DNA from: an uncultured Pseudothermotoga sp.
GTDB taxonomy: Bacteria; Thermotogota; Thermotogae; Thermotogales; DSM-5069
Assembly (NCBI GenBank): GCA_937995655.1
Contig: CALKJI010000005.1
Location: 310,001 to 374,000 of the forward strand
DNA length: 64,000 nt
Reading direction: 5' to 3'
Shown: in pieces, positions 28,553-38,739 of the stretch
Numbering within the stretch: the stretch's first letter is position 1
Layout of the letters: every line of letters begins with the position of its first letter
Notes under the pieces: model-generated
What the model saw: the letters and a program-made list of their open reading frames with translations, nothing else
Database searches by the model: none
What the model was told of the DNA's origin: nothing
Position numbers and translations under genes: made by a program

Positions 28553-29520
28553 TTGACTCCCCCCTGTAAGAAATCTTTTGTTAGGCTCACAACTTCCTTC
28601 ATTACATCTTCGAGTTCTGCATCTTTGAAAGAGCAACCAGCGGCTCTCGAATGGCCTCCGCCCCCTAAAATGGAAGCCACTCTGCTCACATCGAACCAAT
28701 TTTTTGATCTAAAACTGACGTGTATTTCATTTTTCGGGAACTCTGTAAACAGAATCGCTACCTCGACATCTTTCAACGCTCTCATTTCACTCACAAATCC
28801 TGTGCTGTCGTCCTCAACGCAGTTGTTTTCAAGGTAATCTTCGTAACTCAACCACGAATAAACCAAAGAGTCCTCTAAAATCATATGATTAATCATGGTA
28901 CAGTATAGTTTCATTTGTTCAGGTCTTTTGTTTTCAAGGATTGTAGTAGCAATAAAGTATGGTTTAGCACCAAACCGTACAAGTTCAGCTGCATCCTTAA
29001 AAAGGCGCTCATCTGTGTTTGAAAATCTGAAAAAACCTGAATCGGTTGCCATACCCATTAAATTCGTCGTTGCAAGTTCAGAGTCATATGTAATGCCTAG
29101 CACCTTATTGAGAGTATAAACCATCTGCGCAGTAGCGGCATACGATGTGTCAACCCAATTTATATCACCAAAAAGTGTATTTGTTGCGTGATGGTCTATA
29201 ACAATTGTTCTATGATTTGAAAGCATTGGCTCGAAGCGGCCAACTCTATCTGGTGAAGAACTATCCAAGACAATGATCAATTGGGGGGTAAAATCCGTTA
29301 GTTCTTCGTATGATCTTATTTCATTTACTCCTGCAAAAACCTTGTAGTAATCTGGTATTTTATAGTCTATCGATCCGAAACAATTCTTACCAAGCTGCTT
29401 CAAGCTCAGAGTTAACGAAGCAACACTACTTATATCATCACCGTCAGGCATAATATGCCCCACTATTAATATGTCTTGTAAATCAATTATCTGGGAAACT
29501 ATCTTTGCAATTTCATTCAT
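28549..29520 (-). CDS. nrnA: DHH-family oligoribonuclease / pAp phosphatase (NrnA-like)
   Basis: This 323-residue DHH-DHHA1 phosphoesterase hydrolyses short oligoribonucleotides and related small nucleotides (pAp, pApA, possibly pGpG) with manganese. The metal-binding motifs are GHIMPDGDDISS, VLDSSSPDRVG and VIDHHATN, and the DHHA1 end carries GGGGHSRAAG. ATG 29520 directly follows the flavin-reductase stop. The downstream GGDEF gene begins within its stop codon, coupling a nucleotide-degrading enzyme to a cyclic-di-GMP synthase. Confidence 0.92.
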   Translation of the reverse strand: MNEIAKIVSQIIDLQDILIVGHIMPDGDDISSVASLTLSLKQLGKNCFGSIDYKIPDYYKVFAGVNEIRSYEELTDFTPQLIIVLDSSSPDRVGRFEPMLSNHRTIVIDHHATNTLFGDINWVDTSYAATAQMVYTLNKVLGITYDSELATTNLMGMATDSGFFRFSNTDERLFKDAAELVRFGAKPYFIATTILENKRPEQMKLYCTMINHMILEDSLVYSWLSYEDYLENNCVEDDSTGFVSEMRALKDVEVAILFTEFPKNEIHVSFRSKNWFDVSRVASILGGGGHSRAAGCSFKDAELEDVMKEVVSLTKDFLQGGVK

Positions 29521-30102
29521 CTAATCACCCTGAACCCATTTAGATAAATATTCCTTAACTTGTTTTTCATCATGCAACCGTTTGGTTGAAGGATCGAAGG
29601 TAGCGTACATATCAGATCCCAAATAAAGCGTTGGAGCAATGTTTAAAAAAGGTGAGAAAGCATTTGGATCGTAGTGAACTCCAACTATTTTTCCTATAAA
29701 AAAAGTATGATCTCCCGTCTTGCGAAAGTCGATGAGTTTACACTCATAAGCGGCGTAAGCATTTTTCATCACCGGTGCCTTCACATTTTTGCCGTCAAAC
29801 AAATCTATTTCGAAGACATTTACTTTGTCGATATCCCTACCAGATGTTTTACCAACAAATGCTGTTAAACGACTTTGGTCGAACCTCATAAAATTAACGG
29901 TGAATTCCTTTGAAACCAATATTAAATCATGGGTAAATCTTTTTGGAGAGACCGATACACCATACAGTGGTGGGTCGTGTGAGAGTTGTGTATGCCACGC
30001 GGCCGCCATAAGATTAGTTCTCTCTTCATATTTGCTGCAAATGAGTGCGACATTTGCCGGGTAGTGAAGATTGTACTTTTCCAAGCTCTCAACGAAGACC
30101 AT
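29521..30102 (-). CDS. Flavin reductase-like / flavoredoxin protein
   Basis: This 193-residue protein has the FMN-binding split-barrel fold of the flavin reductase-like/flavoredoxin family. Segments PANVALICSKYEERTNLMAAAW and YGVSVSPKRFTHDLI are characteristic, and FIGKIVGVHYDP sits at the expected distance. It probably carries FMN and passes electrons to an unknown partner. ATG 30102 has GGGGGTGA five bases upstream; GTG 30111 is too near that site. Confidence 0.85.
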   Translation of the reverse strand: MVFVESLEKYNLHYPANVALICSKYEERTNLMAAAWHTQLSHDPPLYGVSVSPKRFTHDLILVSKEFTVNFMRFDQSRLTAFVGKTSGRDIDKVNVFEIDLFDGKNVKAPVMKNAYAAYECKLIDFRKTGDHTFFIGKIVGVHYDPNAFSPFLNIAPTLYLGSDMYATFDPSTKRLHDEKQVKEYLSKWVQGD

Positions 30103-30103
30103 T

Positions 30104-31225
30104 TTACTCACCCCCTGTCACCCGTAAAAGGGTATCTTTATCAATTATTTCAGATAATAAAGAACAGGAAAAATCCATGCCAGCCTCAGTCATTCTTAAC
30201 CTATCTCTTTCCAAAACCAGTTGATCTGGGAACATGGCAACCAACTCATTCAAATTAATCTTTGGTACAATTTCCTTCAATTTTTCAATTTTGACACCTT
30301 CACAAAGCCTCAGAGACATGAACAACGTTTCTCTCAGTTCCTCAAAAGAATCGTTGTGGTGAAAGAATTCAAAGGCAAACTCGTTAGCCTCAATTAACTC
30401 AAGGTACCTTTGCAGTTCTGAGACATTCACATATCTTTTTGATTCAATATGACCGCCAGAAGAAACACCTACACCTATGTAATCGTCGTTATTCCAGTAT
30501 TTTAAATTATGCTTACAACGGTACCCTGGTAGGGAAAAGTTAGAAATTTCGTATCTTTCATACCCAAGCTTTTCAAGTTCACTTACAAGGATTTCATGAT
30601 GAATCGCTGTTCTGTCCGGGTCTATTTTAAGATTCATCTCCTTCTCTTTATGTACTTCAAGGATATAAACAGAGACATGCTTTGGTCGATAGCGTTCAAT
30701 TATTTCTAAATCCTTTACAATCGTTTCGTGAGATTCATAGGGCAGTCCAACTATAAAGTCAACATTCACGTTGTCAAAACAAGCACTTGCACGCTCATAG
30801 GCTCTTTGAAAATCGAAGACAGAATGCCTCCGCCTCACTGCCTTCAAAACTACATCGTCGGCAGCTTGAAGTCCCATGCTCAATCTGTTTACTCCAAGAT
30901 TCTTCAAATCTGCAAAGCCGGAAAAATCTGGGTTTACCTCAATTGTGATCTCTGGATCGATCAAACAGAAGCTTCTCTCAATACAGCTCAGTATTTTTGA
31001 AAGACATACAGTCGGCACATCACTTGGTGTACCACCACCGATGTATACGGTATCAATCTTTCTAATTCCAAGTAACCTGGACCACATTTCTATCTCTTTG
31101 TTCAGGCAATTAAAATAGATTTCCATATCAGAAAAATCTGTGTATGAAACAAAGTCACAGTAAGAACATCTACTCTTGCAAAAGGGTATGTGTACGTAAA
31201 AACCAAGACTTTCAGAATGAGACAC
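30104..31225 (-). CDS. hemW: HemW-like radical SAM protein
   Basis: This 373-residue radical SAM protein is related to oxygen-independent coproporphyrinogen oxidase, and its family is now generally viewed as heme-binding chaperones (HemW). The cluster motif is FCKSRCSYC, followed by VYIGGGTPS, VNPDF and NRLSMGLQ. A C-terminal HemN-like helical part is present. GTG 31225 has AAGGTG seven bases upstream and overlaps the previous gene by 14 bases. No heme biosynthesis gene lies nearby. Confidence 0.85.
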   Translation of the reverse strand: MSHSESLGFYVHIPFCKSRCSYCDFVSYTDFSDMEIYFNCLNKEIEMWSRLLGIRKIDTVYIGGGTPSDVPTVCLSKILSCIERSFCLIDPEITIEVNPDFSGFADLKNLGVNRLSMGLQAADDVVLKAVRRRHSVFDFQRAYERASACFDNVNVDFIVGLPYESHETIVKDLEIIERYRPKHVSVYILEVHKEKEMNLKIDPDRTAIHHEILVSELEKLGYERYEISNFSLPGYRCKHNLKYWNNDDYIGVGVSSGGHIESKRYVNVSELQRYLELIEANEFAFEFFHHNDSFEELRETLFMSLRLCEGVKIEKLKEIVPKINLNELVAMFPDQLVLERDRLRMTEAGMDFSCSLLSEIIDKDTLLRVTGGE

Positions 31226-31970
31226 TGAAAAACACCTTCCCACCTGTGAACAACAAATCTCCTCTAAAATCCGAGCCTGTTATCTCTATCCTGATGCCAA
31301 AGAAAACAGAATCAGTTTTGATTATGACAAAGGGATCTATGAAAGTTGAACTGTTGTGCAGTGCCAAACGACTTCTGAATGAAAAGAATCCAGAAAAGCC
31401 ATTCATCCAACCAGCACCCATGAAGAAACCTTCTTCCCCTGTCTGCCCCATGGTATACGGGAAGAAACCAGCAAAGAGACCTTCATTGAGTCTATAAACA
31501 CCTACCTCTCTGTTTTGGAATCTCATATAAGCCCTAGAAAATCCAACAGATATATCACCTATTCTTTCGAAGGTACTGAAATTCAATACATTATTTCCAA
31601 AGAAGAACTTCTGATTGATCTTCCAATTTGCATAGGATTTTTCTGGGCTAACCACAAAATTGAAATTGTATTGCCCGGGTGCTATACCATAGGTATTTGT
31701 CTCGATTTTCATCAGTGCGGTCCACGAACGTCCAACTGTGCCACCAACAGCTAAGGTTGCATCGGAACTTTTAAATTTGAAGAACCCAAGCTTGGTATAG
31801 GTGGACCTACTATCCTTGTAGACAAAACCTATCTGTGAATCGCGGTTGCTGAGAACGATCAGCAAATTCCCAACATCAATGAAATTCTGAATATCCTTTG
31901 ATAGGCTGAACTGAACAGCGCTGGAGATTGATGTAAAAATCAAAATCAAGACAAATGATAGATATTTCAA
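31212..31970 (-). CDS. Exported beta-strand-rich protein, possible outer-envelope protein
   Basis: This 252-residue protein starts with a signal peptide ([18 protein letters not shown]). The rest is rich in alternating hydrophobic/aromatic strands with many F, Y and G residues, and it ends in FFSVSF with a C-terminal phenylalanine, as outer-membrane barrels do. It could be a small beta-barrel of the toga (outer envelope); that is inference. No family was recognised. TTG 31970 overlaps the gatB stop by 4 bases (TTGA) with GGAGGGG five bases upstream. Confidence 0.75.
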   Translation of the reverse strand: MKYLSFVLILIFTSISSAVQFSLSKDIQNFIDVGNLLIVLSNRDSQIGFVYKDSRSTYTKLGFFKFKSSDATLAVGGTVGRSWTALMKIETNTYGIAPGQYNFNFVVSPEKSYANWKINQKFFFGNNVLNFSTFERIGDISVGFSRAYMRFQNREVGVYRLNEGLFAGFFPYTMGQTGEEGFFMGAGWMNGFSGFFSFRSRLALHNSSTFIDPFVIIKTDSVFFGIRIEITGSDFRGDLLFTGGKVFFSVSF

Positions 31971-33412
31971 CTCGACCCCTCCAACAGACGTTTTACGACA
32001 TCATTCACCAACTGCGGGTTTGCAGAACCCTTCGTTTCTTTCATCACTTGTCCTACGAAATAACCAATAATGTTTGTCTTTCCTGATCTATACTGTTCCA
32101 CAGCCTTTGGATTTTGTATCATGGCTTTTCTAACAATCTCTTCTATGAGTTTTTCATCACTGATCTGTCTGATGCCTTTCTCTTCAAGTACTTGACTTGG
32201 CATTTTTCCAGTTCTGAAAATCTGGGGAAATATATCTTTTGCCATTTTGATAGAAATTTCACCTTTATCCATCAAAGAAAACAGTTCGTAAATATGTTCA
32301 GGTGTTATTTTTATCTGCTCGGTTTCAAGTTGTTTCATCTCTCTGAGCATCTCTGTCATTATCAAGTTACTCACTTCTTTTGGTTTGCCTATCTTTTTCA
32401 CACAAGCTTCATAAAAGTCTGCTATTTCTTTGTCCATTGCGAGGACTGTCGCGTCATACCTTGGTATCTTGTATAGTTCAACAAACCTTTCTACTTTTTG
32501 ATCTGGTAGCTCCACAAGAGTTGATTTGATTTGATCTAGCTTTTCTTCTGACAAGATAACTGGAGGAATATCTGGTTCTGGGAAGTATCTATAGTCACTT
32601 TCCTCCTCCTTGCCGCGCATCGAGATCGTTATTCTATTGCTTAAGTCCCAACCTCTCGTTTCTTTCTCGACATTCTGTCCGTTTTTCAGGGCATCGATGA
32701 TTCTCTGTTCTTCGTATTCAAGAGCCTTTTCTATGAATCTGAAGGAGTTCATGTTTTTGACTTCAACTCTGTTGCTCTGGATATTATTTATCTCGTCAAC
32801 AACCGAAATATTTGCATCGCATCTTAGAGCTCCCTTTTCCATATCGCCGGTACTCACTTGTAGATATCTCAATATCGTCCGCAACTTTTCTACAAATAAT
32901 CTTGCTTCTTTCGGCGATGAAAGGTCTGGTTCGGTGACAATTTCCACCAGGGGAACTCCACAGCGATTCATATCTACTAACGAATAATGAGCTTGAGTTA
33001 TTGAGTCTCCCTCGTGTATTAATTTACCTGCATCTTCTTCTATGTGCAGCTTCCTGATTCTGATTCTTTTTACTTGTTCATCAACATCGATGTCCATGTA
33101 TCCTGAGGTTGCTATTGGATAGAAGTATTGTGTTATTTGATAACCCTTTGGCAAATCTGGGTAAAAGTAATTTTTCCTATCGAATCTTGAATATTCATGA
33201 ACATTACAGTTCAAAGCAAGGGCGATCTTTGCTGCATACTCTACCATAGAAGAATTAACGACTGGTAGTGCCCCGGGCTGACCGGTGCAAACTGGGCACA
33301 CAGCTGTATTCGCTGGTAATTCGAATACATCTGCCCGGCACGGACAGAATGCTTTTGTCTTAGTCATCAACTGAACATGTATTTCAAGACCTATGACTGT
33401 TCTATAGCTCAT
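31967..33412 (-). CDS. gatB: Asp/Glu-tRNA amidotransferase subunit B
   Basis: GatB binds the mischarged Glu-tRNA-Gln or Asp-tRNA-Asn and phosphorylates the acyl group before amidation. The 481-residue protein opens [17 protein letters not shown], has the zinc-site-like CPCR and CPVC cysteines, [17 protein letters not shown] and the C-terminal YqeY-like tail. ATG 33412 overlaps the gatA stop by ATGA. gatC is not adjacent. Confidence 0.97.
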   Translation of the reverse strand: MSYRTVIGLEIHVQLMTKTKAFCPCRADVFELPANTAVCPVCTGQPGALPVVNSSMVEYAAKIALALNCNVHEYSRFDRKNYFYPDLPKGYQITQYFYPIATSGYMDIDVDEQVKRIRIRKLHIEEDAGKLIHEGDSITQAHYSLVDMNRCGVPLVEIVTEPDLSSPKEARLFVEKLRTILRYLQVSTGDMEKGALRCDANISVVDEINNIQSNRVEVKNMNSFRFIEKALEYEEQRIIDALKNGQNVEKETRGWDLSNRITISMRGKEEESDYRYFPEPDIPPVILSEEKLDQIKSTLVELPDQKVERFVELYKIPRYDATVLAMDKEIADFYEACVKKIGKPKEVSNLIMTEMLREMKQLETEQIKITPEHIYELFSLMDKGEISIKMAKDIFPQIFRTGKMPSQVLEEKGIRQISDEKLIEEIVRKAMIQNPKAVEQYRSGKTNIIGYFVGQVMKETKGSANPQLVNDVVKRLLEGSS

Positions 33413-34815
33413 ATTCTCACCACCGGTAATCTGATTCTACCGTTATCGTTGTAAGGCGATGTTTTTTCAAAATTTCTTGCAATTCTCAAAACCTTTCCAT
33501 CATCAAACCTCTTTCCCATTATTTGTAATCCTATAGGTTTATTTCGCACAAAACCAAAGGGAATACTTATAGCAGGAATTCCAACCAAGTTCGCTGGAAC
33601 TGTGAAAATATCCATAAGATAATATGTCAGAGGATCGGAGATCGAACCAACCTTGAAAGCTGGTATGGGTGATGTTGGAGTGAGAATTGCGTCAAACTTG
33701 TCAAGGACTTGGTTTATGTCATTTGCGATTATCTTTCTCACCTTCAAAGCTTTATTGAAGTAAGCCTCGTAGTACGCCGCACTCAAAGTAAAGGTTCCTA
33801 AAACTATTCTTCGCCTTACTTCTTCACCAAAACCAGCGTTTCGAGTCTTCATATACATATCTCTCAATCCCGTTTCTTCTATTCTCAAACCATACTTGAC
33901 ACCATCATATCTTGCTAAATTGGAACTGGCCTCAGCTGGTGCTATCACGTAGTAAGTTGCAACGGCATATTTCATGCTCGGGATTTTTACACGCTCAACC
34001 ATAGCACCCAGCTTCTGGGCTGTTCTAATTACTTCTTCAAAACGTTCGGCTACCTCACCGTCCAGTTGTTCATACTCGTAAACTTCTTTAGGAACTGCAA
34101 ATTTCATCCCATGAATATCTTCCTCGATCTGACTCAGAAAATCTATCTTTCTTGAAACAGTTGTTGAATCGAAGGGATCCTTACCTGCGATTATCTCCAT
34201 CATCAGTGCGGCATCTCTGACGGATTTTGTTATGGGGCCAACCTGGTCTAATGAAGATGCAAAAGCAATCAACCCATACCTTGAGACCAATCCATAGGTT
34301 GGCTTGAAACCAACCACACCACAGAAAGATGCTGGTTGCCTTACAGACCCACCCGTATCACTTCCAAGAGCAGCCACAACTTGTCCGCTTGCGACTACTG
34401 CTGCAGATCCACCACTACTACCGCCGGGTACACAGTCTGTATCCCAAGGATTTCTCGTGGCGAAGAATGCTGATCTTTCCGTACTCGAGCCCATTGCAAA
34501 TTCGTCCATGTTAGTCTTTCCAAGGATTACAAAACCATAATCTTTAAGCCTTTTGACACAAGTTGCATCGTAGGGAGGGACGTAGTTCTCAAGTATCTTG
34601 GAGGCACAAGTGGTCTTTATACCTTTTGTCGCAATATTGTCTTTGATCGCTATTGGAATTCCCCTGTATGGTCCATCATTGATTTGGGGCTTTTCTACAA
34701 CAGTTATAAAACCCTTTATAACAGGATCGATCGATCGTATTCTCTCATAAGATTGTGTTATCAGTTCTTCTCTGTTGTAATTCAGGCAATCCTCTATTGT
34801 CATCTTTTCAAACAA
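33409..34815 (-). CDS. gatA: Asp/Glu-tRNA amidotransferase subunit A
   Basis: GatA is the glutamine amidase that supplies ammonia to GatB. The 468-residue amidase-signature protein contains the Ser-cisSer-Lys triad: lysine in [11 protein letters not shown] and the serines in [10 protein letters not shown] and [15 protein letters not shown] 34815 has GGAGG eight bases upstream. It lies 15 bases after the rhomboid gene. Confidence 0.97.
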   Translation of the reverse strand: MFEKMTIEDCLNYNREELITQSYERIRSIDPVIKGFITVVEKPQINDGPYRGIPIAIKDNIATKGIKTTCASKILENYVPPYDATCVKRLKDYGFVILGKTNMDEFAMGSSTERSAFFATRNPWDTDCVPGGSSGGSAAVVASGQVVAALGSDTGGSVRQPASFCGVVGFKPTYGLVSRYGLIAFASSLDQVGPITKSVRDAALMMEIIAGKDPFDSTTVSRKIDFLSQIEEDIHGMKFAVPKEVYEYEQLDGEVAERFEEVIRTAQKLGAMVERVKIPSMKYAVATYYVIAPAEASSNLARYDGVKYGLRIEETGLRDMYMKTRNAGFGEEVRRRIVLGTFTLSAAYYEAYFNKALKVRKIIANDINQVLDKFDAILTPTSPIPAFKVGSISDPLTYYLMDIFTVPANLVGIPAISIPFGFVRNKPIGLQIMGKRFDDGKVLRIARNFEKTSPYNDNGRIRLPVVRI

Positions 34816-34829
34816 CTCAAACTCCTCCT

Positions 34830-35525
34830 TTACCAGTAATAAGTCTTTTTTCTCCTGAACAATCCCCAGATTATTCCGACGATGAAACCACCTATATGAG
34901 CCCAGTATGCTACGCCGGAATTCACTGCGCTGTCAGAGATTCCACTTATTATCTGGAAAACAAACCATACAAAGAGATAGACTCCAGCTGGTATCGCAAT
35001 CAGGAACGGAAGAAAGAAGGTTGGAATAAATGAAACAACACGAGAATATGGGAACAGAACATAATAAGCACCCATCACAGCAGAAATAGCACCAGAAGCT
35101 CCAACCATAGGTACCTGTGAGTTTAAATTGAGAGTAAAGTGCATCAAAGAAGCCAGAACACCGCTCGACATATAAAAGATGAAAAACATCGTATGGCCCA
35201 TGTTGTCTTCAACATTATCGCCAAAAACTCCAAGGAACCACATGTTTCCAATTAGATGGGACCATCCTCCGTGCAAAAACATATGACTGATAAAAGATAA
35301 CCATTTTGGTGTGTAGAATCCCAGGCCAGTTCTTAAATACCAAATTTGGGTCCAGCGCTGAGAGGTGAATCGAGCTGGTACCAGACCAAAATTGTAAAGG
35401 AATCGAATCAGTTCTGCTCTTGAAAGCGTCAACTGATAAATGAATATGATAATATTGATCAATATCAGAGTGTATACGACATATGGTTTTTTTCTACTTG
35501 GTATAGTATCGTACAATGGAAACAA
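34830..35525 (-). CDS. Rhomboid-family intramembrane serine protease (1)
   Basis: This 231-residue protein has about six transmembrane helices and the rhomboid catalytic elements: HMFLHGGWSHLIGNMWFLGVFG (oxyanion His/Asn), the nucleophile serine in GASGAISAVMG and the general-base histidine in AHIGGFIVG. The WTQIWYL loop 1 region precedes them. Its substrate is unknown. TTG 35525 follows GAGGAG. It lies 41 bases after mnmA. Confidence 0.9.
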   Translation of the reverse strand: MFPLYDTIPSRKKPYVVYTLILINIIIFIYQLTLSRAELIRFLYNFGLVPARFTSQRWTQIWYLRTGLGFYTPKWLSFISHMFLHGGWSHLIGNMWFLGVFGDNVEDNMGHTMFFIFYMSSGVLASLMHFTLNLNSQVPMVGASGAISAVMGAYYVLFPYSRVVSFIPTFFLPFLIAIPAGVYLFVWFVFQIISGISDSAVNSGVAYWAHIGGFIVGIIWGLFRRKKTYYW

Positions 35526-35566
35526 AGAATCACTCCTCTGAAGAAATCTTTTATTTTTTTATTTTA

Positions 35567-36628
35567 TCACAAAATGGTATCGATAATTCCAGAGGCGAGC
35601 ACCATCTCATCTTTATAAAAGACTGCAACCTGTCCTGGTGTTACGGCAAAGATAGGTTTATCGGTTTTAACAATTGCCAAGTCGTCCTTAAGAATTACCG
35701 TACATGGGATTTCTTCTGAGTTTTTTCTTACCTTTACAGTGGAAATGAACTTCTCACTCAAATCTGTCAAAATGTTTAAGTTACTCACACAAAAGCTGTC
35801 TGAATAAACATCTTTTTCATTTCCGACGATCAGTGCATTTTCTTTTGGGCAAATCTTCACCACATATCTTTTCTCACCTGTTGAAAGGCCGATCCTTCTT
35901 TGACCAACTGTGTAATTCACAAGGCCTTTATGTTCACCAATCTTATTTCCATTCATATCAAGTATGGGCCCAGGTTTTACAGTTATACCAAACTCTTTGA
36001 AGAATCTCTGCTGATCTGAATCCGGTATGAAGCATAGATCTTGAGATTCTGTTTTGTTGTATACATGTATATTGGCTCTTCTTGCCATTTCTCTTATCTC
36101 AGTCTTTGTTCTGTCACCATTTGGAAAAATTATTCTTTTGAGACTATCCCTTTTTATGGAAGACAAGAAATAAGACTGATCCTTATCCCTATTGATTGCT
36201 TTGTAAAGCTTACCATCGATCACCCTTGCATAATGACCGCTCGCTACGAAATCAACATTGTCTTTGAGGATCAGATCCATGACGTACCCAAACTTTATGA
36301 GCTGATTGCAAAAGTAGCACGGATTTGGTGTTCTGCCTTTTTCATATTCTTTCAGATAATAATCAATGATCAGCTTTCTGAAAACATCTTGCAAGTTTAT
36401 TATTTTCAAAGGGACCATCAACTGACTTGCTATCTTTTGTGCATCAAAGGTATCCGACGGCGAGCAACAGACTTTATGCTTTATTTCCCTTTGAATATAG
36501 AAATGATCATCCATCGTTTTCATGTGATAAGCTATTACTTCGTGACCTTGTTTTTGAAGTGTATAGAGTGCAACTGCACTATCTACACCTCCACTGAGTA
36601 AAACACCTACCCTCAAAGAATTCACCAC
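35567..36628 (-). CDS. mnmA: tRNA-specific 2-thiouridylase
   Basis: MnmA forms 2-thiouridine at the wobble position of tRNAs for Glu, Gln and Lys. The 353-residue protein has the ATP-pyrophosphatase loop LLSGGVDSAVAL, the catalytic cysteines in TPNPCYFCN and SQDLCFIPD, and the central VGQRRIG and C-terminal barrel domains. GTG 36628 follows AAGGAAGG, but GTG 36625 or TTG 36616 are also possible starts. It probably heads the long minus-strand run. Confidence 0.95.
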   Translation of the reverse strand: MVNSLRVGVLLSGGVDSAVALYTLQKQGHEVIAYHMKTMDDHFYIQREIKHKVCCSPSDTFDAQKIASQLMVPLKIINLQDVFRKLIIDYYLKEYEKGRTPNPCYFCNQLIKFGYVMDLILKDNVDFVASGHYARVIDGKLYKAINRDKDQSYFLSSIKRDSLKRIIFPNGDRTKTEIREMARRANIHVYNKTESQDLCFIPDSDQQRFFKEFGITVKPGPILDMNGNKIGEHKGLVNYTVGQRRIGLSTGEKRYVVKICPKENALIVGNEKDVYSDSFCVSNLNILTDLSEKFISTVKVRKNSEEIPCTVILKDDLAIVKTDKPIFAVTPGQVAVFYKDEMVLASGIIDTIL

Positions 36629-36705
36629 CTTCCTTTCGCCTTCATGTCAGATCACTGATAAAACATGATAGAATTATTGTACATTCCTTTGCAAGGAGCT
36701 GACAT

Positions 36706-38739
36706 ATGGGAAAGATCGTTTTGAGCCTTTTGTTATTCGCCTATATGGTTTTTTCCATGAAGATAACAGTCGTCACCGATATAGATTATCCTCCATTTGC
36801 TTATATAGATCAAGAAGGAAAACTTGTTGGCATCAGTCCAAAATTATGGGAGCTCTTTTCAGAAAGAACTGGTGTTGAAATAGAGTTGATACCTATGAAA
36901 TGGGAAGATGCTATAAAAGCAGCCCGAGAAGGCAAAACAGATGTTATTGATCTAATCTTTGTTACTGAAGAAAGAAAAAAATTCTTGGACTATTCCATCG
37001 AGATTTACAAACTTACAAGCAGTATATATTACCGTGAAGGTTTACCAGCTTTGAAAACTCTTAGAGATCTCACTCCTTATGTGGTAGGTGTGAAGAGAGG
37101 CGACGCTTTGTACGGTATTGCCAAAAATTCAAATCCTTCCATACAGTTTAGATTTTACGATACCTATGGAGAACTCTTCCTTGCAATGAAAAACCATGAA
37201 GTAGAAGTCATTTTGATGGATGATGTACCAGCTCAGTATTATTTGCAAAAGTTTGATATGGTCTACAATGTGAAAAAATCAGAGCCCTTTACTGAAAACA
37301 ACCTGCACTGGGCCGTCCCAAAGGGAAAAGATCACGTTTTGACATTAGTGAATAAGGGCTTGGAGAAGATTTCACCCAAAGAGATCAAGAGCATTGTTCT
37401 TTCCATGGTGCCACATGCTCGTATTGATCCATCGGTTATTTTTACCTTATTTTTAGTCATCTCGGGCTTAATAGCAGCCTTTTTGTTCTTTTTTATTATA
37501 AGTTTTTATTTGAAAAGGGCTGTACAAAAAGCTGCAAAGGAACTGGAGTACAAGAACCAACAGCTAAGCGCTTATAATGAAGAGCTTGAGGCTCAGTCAG
37601 AAGAGATAAAAGCAATGAACGAAGAACTTGAAAGGACATTGAGTGAACTGGAGAGAGCCAGCAACAATTTTATAGGTACACTCGATCTGATAGACAGAGC
37701 CTTTAATCTACAGGAAGATGGAAAAACTTTCCTAAAGAAAGCTTTTAATTTAATCTTTGATATGTTTCCACAGTCTCACTGCGGCTACATTGCGTTATTC
37801 GAACAAGGGACTTTGCAAGTGATAGAAGCCCGAGGTTTTGATAAAGACTCTATAAATGCTCTGCAGATACCCTCCGGTGAGTTATACAAGCCGGATGTAC
37901 CAATCATTGTAAAAGATATAAGATCAATCGAAAGCAAATCAATGAATGAAAAAAACTATGCACAGATTGAAGAGATTTTACCAAAATCATGTTGCGCAAT
38001 GGTCACACCTATGAAAATCGTCGACCAGACCGTCGGTAATATTGTGCTCGAAGTGAAAGATTGCTCAGAGAAAACATTTACCGAACATGATCTGAAAATG
38101 GCCGAAAGTCTTGAAAAAATAGTTACTTCATTCTTCTTGGTAAGAAGGTATATAGACGTTAAAGAAAAGATTAACAGAGAAATAGTCTCCATGCTTGTCA
38201 AGACACTTGAATATTATGATAAGTATACACAAGGCCATTCAGAAAGGGTAGCACAGCTGTGCAGAAAAATGGCTCAACGGATTGGGTTGCCTGAACCAGA
38301 GTTAGAACTGGCTGCGTTGCTCCATGATGTAGGAAAAATCTACGTGCCCCAGAGTATTTTGAATAAAGAAGGCCATCTCAGTGATCATGAGTTTGAATTT
38401 GTCAAAGAACACCCAGTAAAAGGATTTGAATTAGTTTTAGCAATTAAAGGCATGGAAAAGATTGCCAAGGTCATACTTTATCACCATGAACGCTATGATG
38501 GAAAAGGTTATCCTGCGGGGTTGAAAGGTGCGGAAATCCCCCTGGAATCACAAATCATATTCATTTCAGATAGTTTTGATGCCATGACAACAGCTCGACC
38601 ATACAGAAAGATTCCTCTGAGAGTTGAAGAAGCTATTCGAGAAATAAGAAGGTGTTCTGGGACACAGTTCGACCCTAATCTGGTCAAGATTTTTGAAGAA
38701 ATTATATATGAGCAGAGCGATATGTCAAGGTTTGTGTAA
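36706..38739 (+). CDS. Solute-binding-domain HD-GYP cyclic-di-GMP phosphodiesterase
   Basis: This 677-residue membrane sensor would degrade cyclic-di-GMP. It has a signal sequence, an external type 3 solute-binding domain (about 19-235; TDIDYPPFAYIDQEGKLVG), a transmembrane helix (245-268), a coiled coil (270-320), a GAF domain (about 325-480) and an HD-GYP domain (490-670). Key residues are His511, HD at 540-541, HH at 593-594 and the GYP at 601-603. The binding domain resembles those of amino-acid ABC transporters, so an amino acid or similar ligand is likely; that is inference. ATG 36706 follows AAGGAG. It is divergent from mnmA. Confidence 0.93.
   Translation: MGKIVLSLLLFAYMVFSMKITVVTDIDYPPFAYIDQEGKLVGISPKLWELFSERTGVEIELIPMKWEDAIKAAREGKTDVIDLIFVTEERKKFLDYSIEIYKLTSSIYYREGLPALKTLRDLTPYVVGVKRGDALYGIAKNSNPSIQFRFYDTYGELFLAMKNHEVEVILMDDVPAQYYLQKFDMVYNVKKSEPFTENNLHWAVPKGKDHVLTLVNKGLEKISPKEIKSIVLSMVPHARIDPSVIFTLFLVISGLIAAFLFFFIISFYLKRAVQKAAKELEYKNQQLSAYNEELEAQSEEIKAMNEELERTLSELERASNNFIGTLDLIDRAFNLQEDGKTFLKKAFNLIFDMFPQSHCGYIALFEQGTLQVIEARGFDKDSINALQIPSGELYKPDVPIIVKDIRSIESKSMNEKNYAQIEEILPKSCCAMVTPMKIVDQTVGNIVLEVKDCSEKTFTEHDLKMAESLEKIVTSFFLVRRYIDVKEKINREIVSMLVKTLEYYDKYTQGHSERVAQLCRKMAQRIGLPEPELELAALLHDVGKIYVPQSILNKEGHLSDHEFEFVKEHPVKGFELVLAIKGMEKIAKVILYHHERYDGKGYPAGLKGAEIPLESQIIFISDSFDAMTTARPYRKIPLRVEEAIREIRRCSGTQFDPNLVKIFEEIIYEQSDMSRFV

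Noticed and set aside
28553-28699. 49-codon N-terminal extension of the GGDEF protein
   Set aside because: It lies wholly inside nrnA in another frame, is rich in Arg and Cys unlike the rest, and has no ribosome site. GTG 28552 has one.
36041-36601. 186-codon frame antisense to mnmA
   Set aside because: mnmA on the other strand is fully recognised; this frame has no ribosome site or motif.
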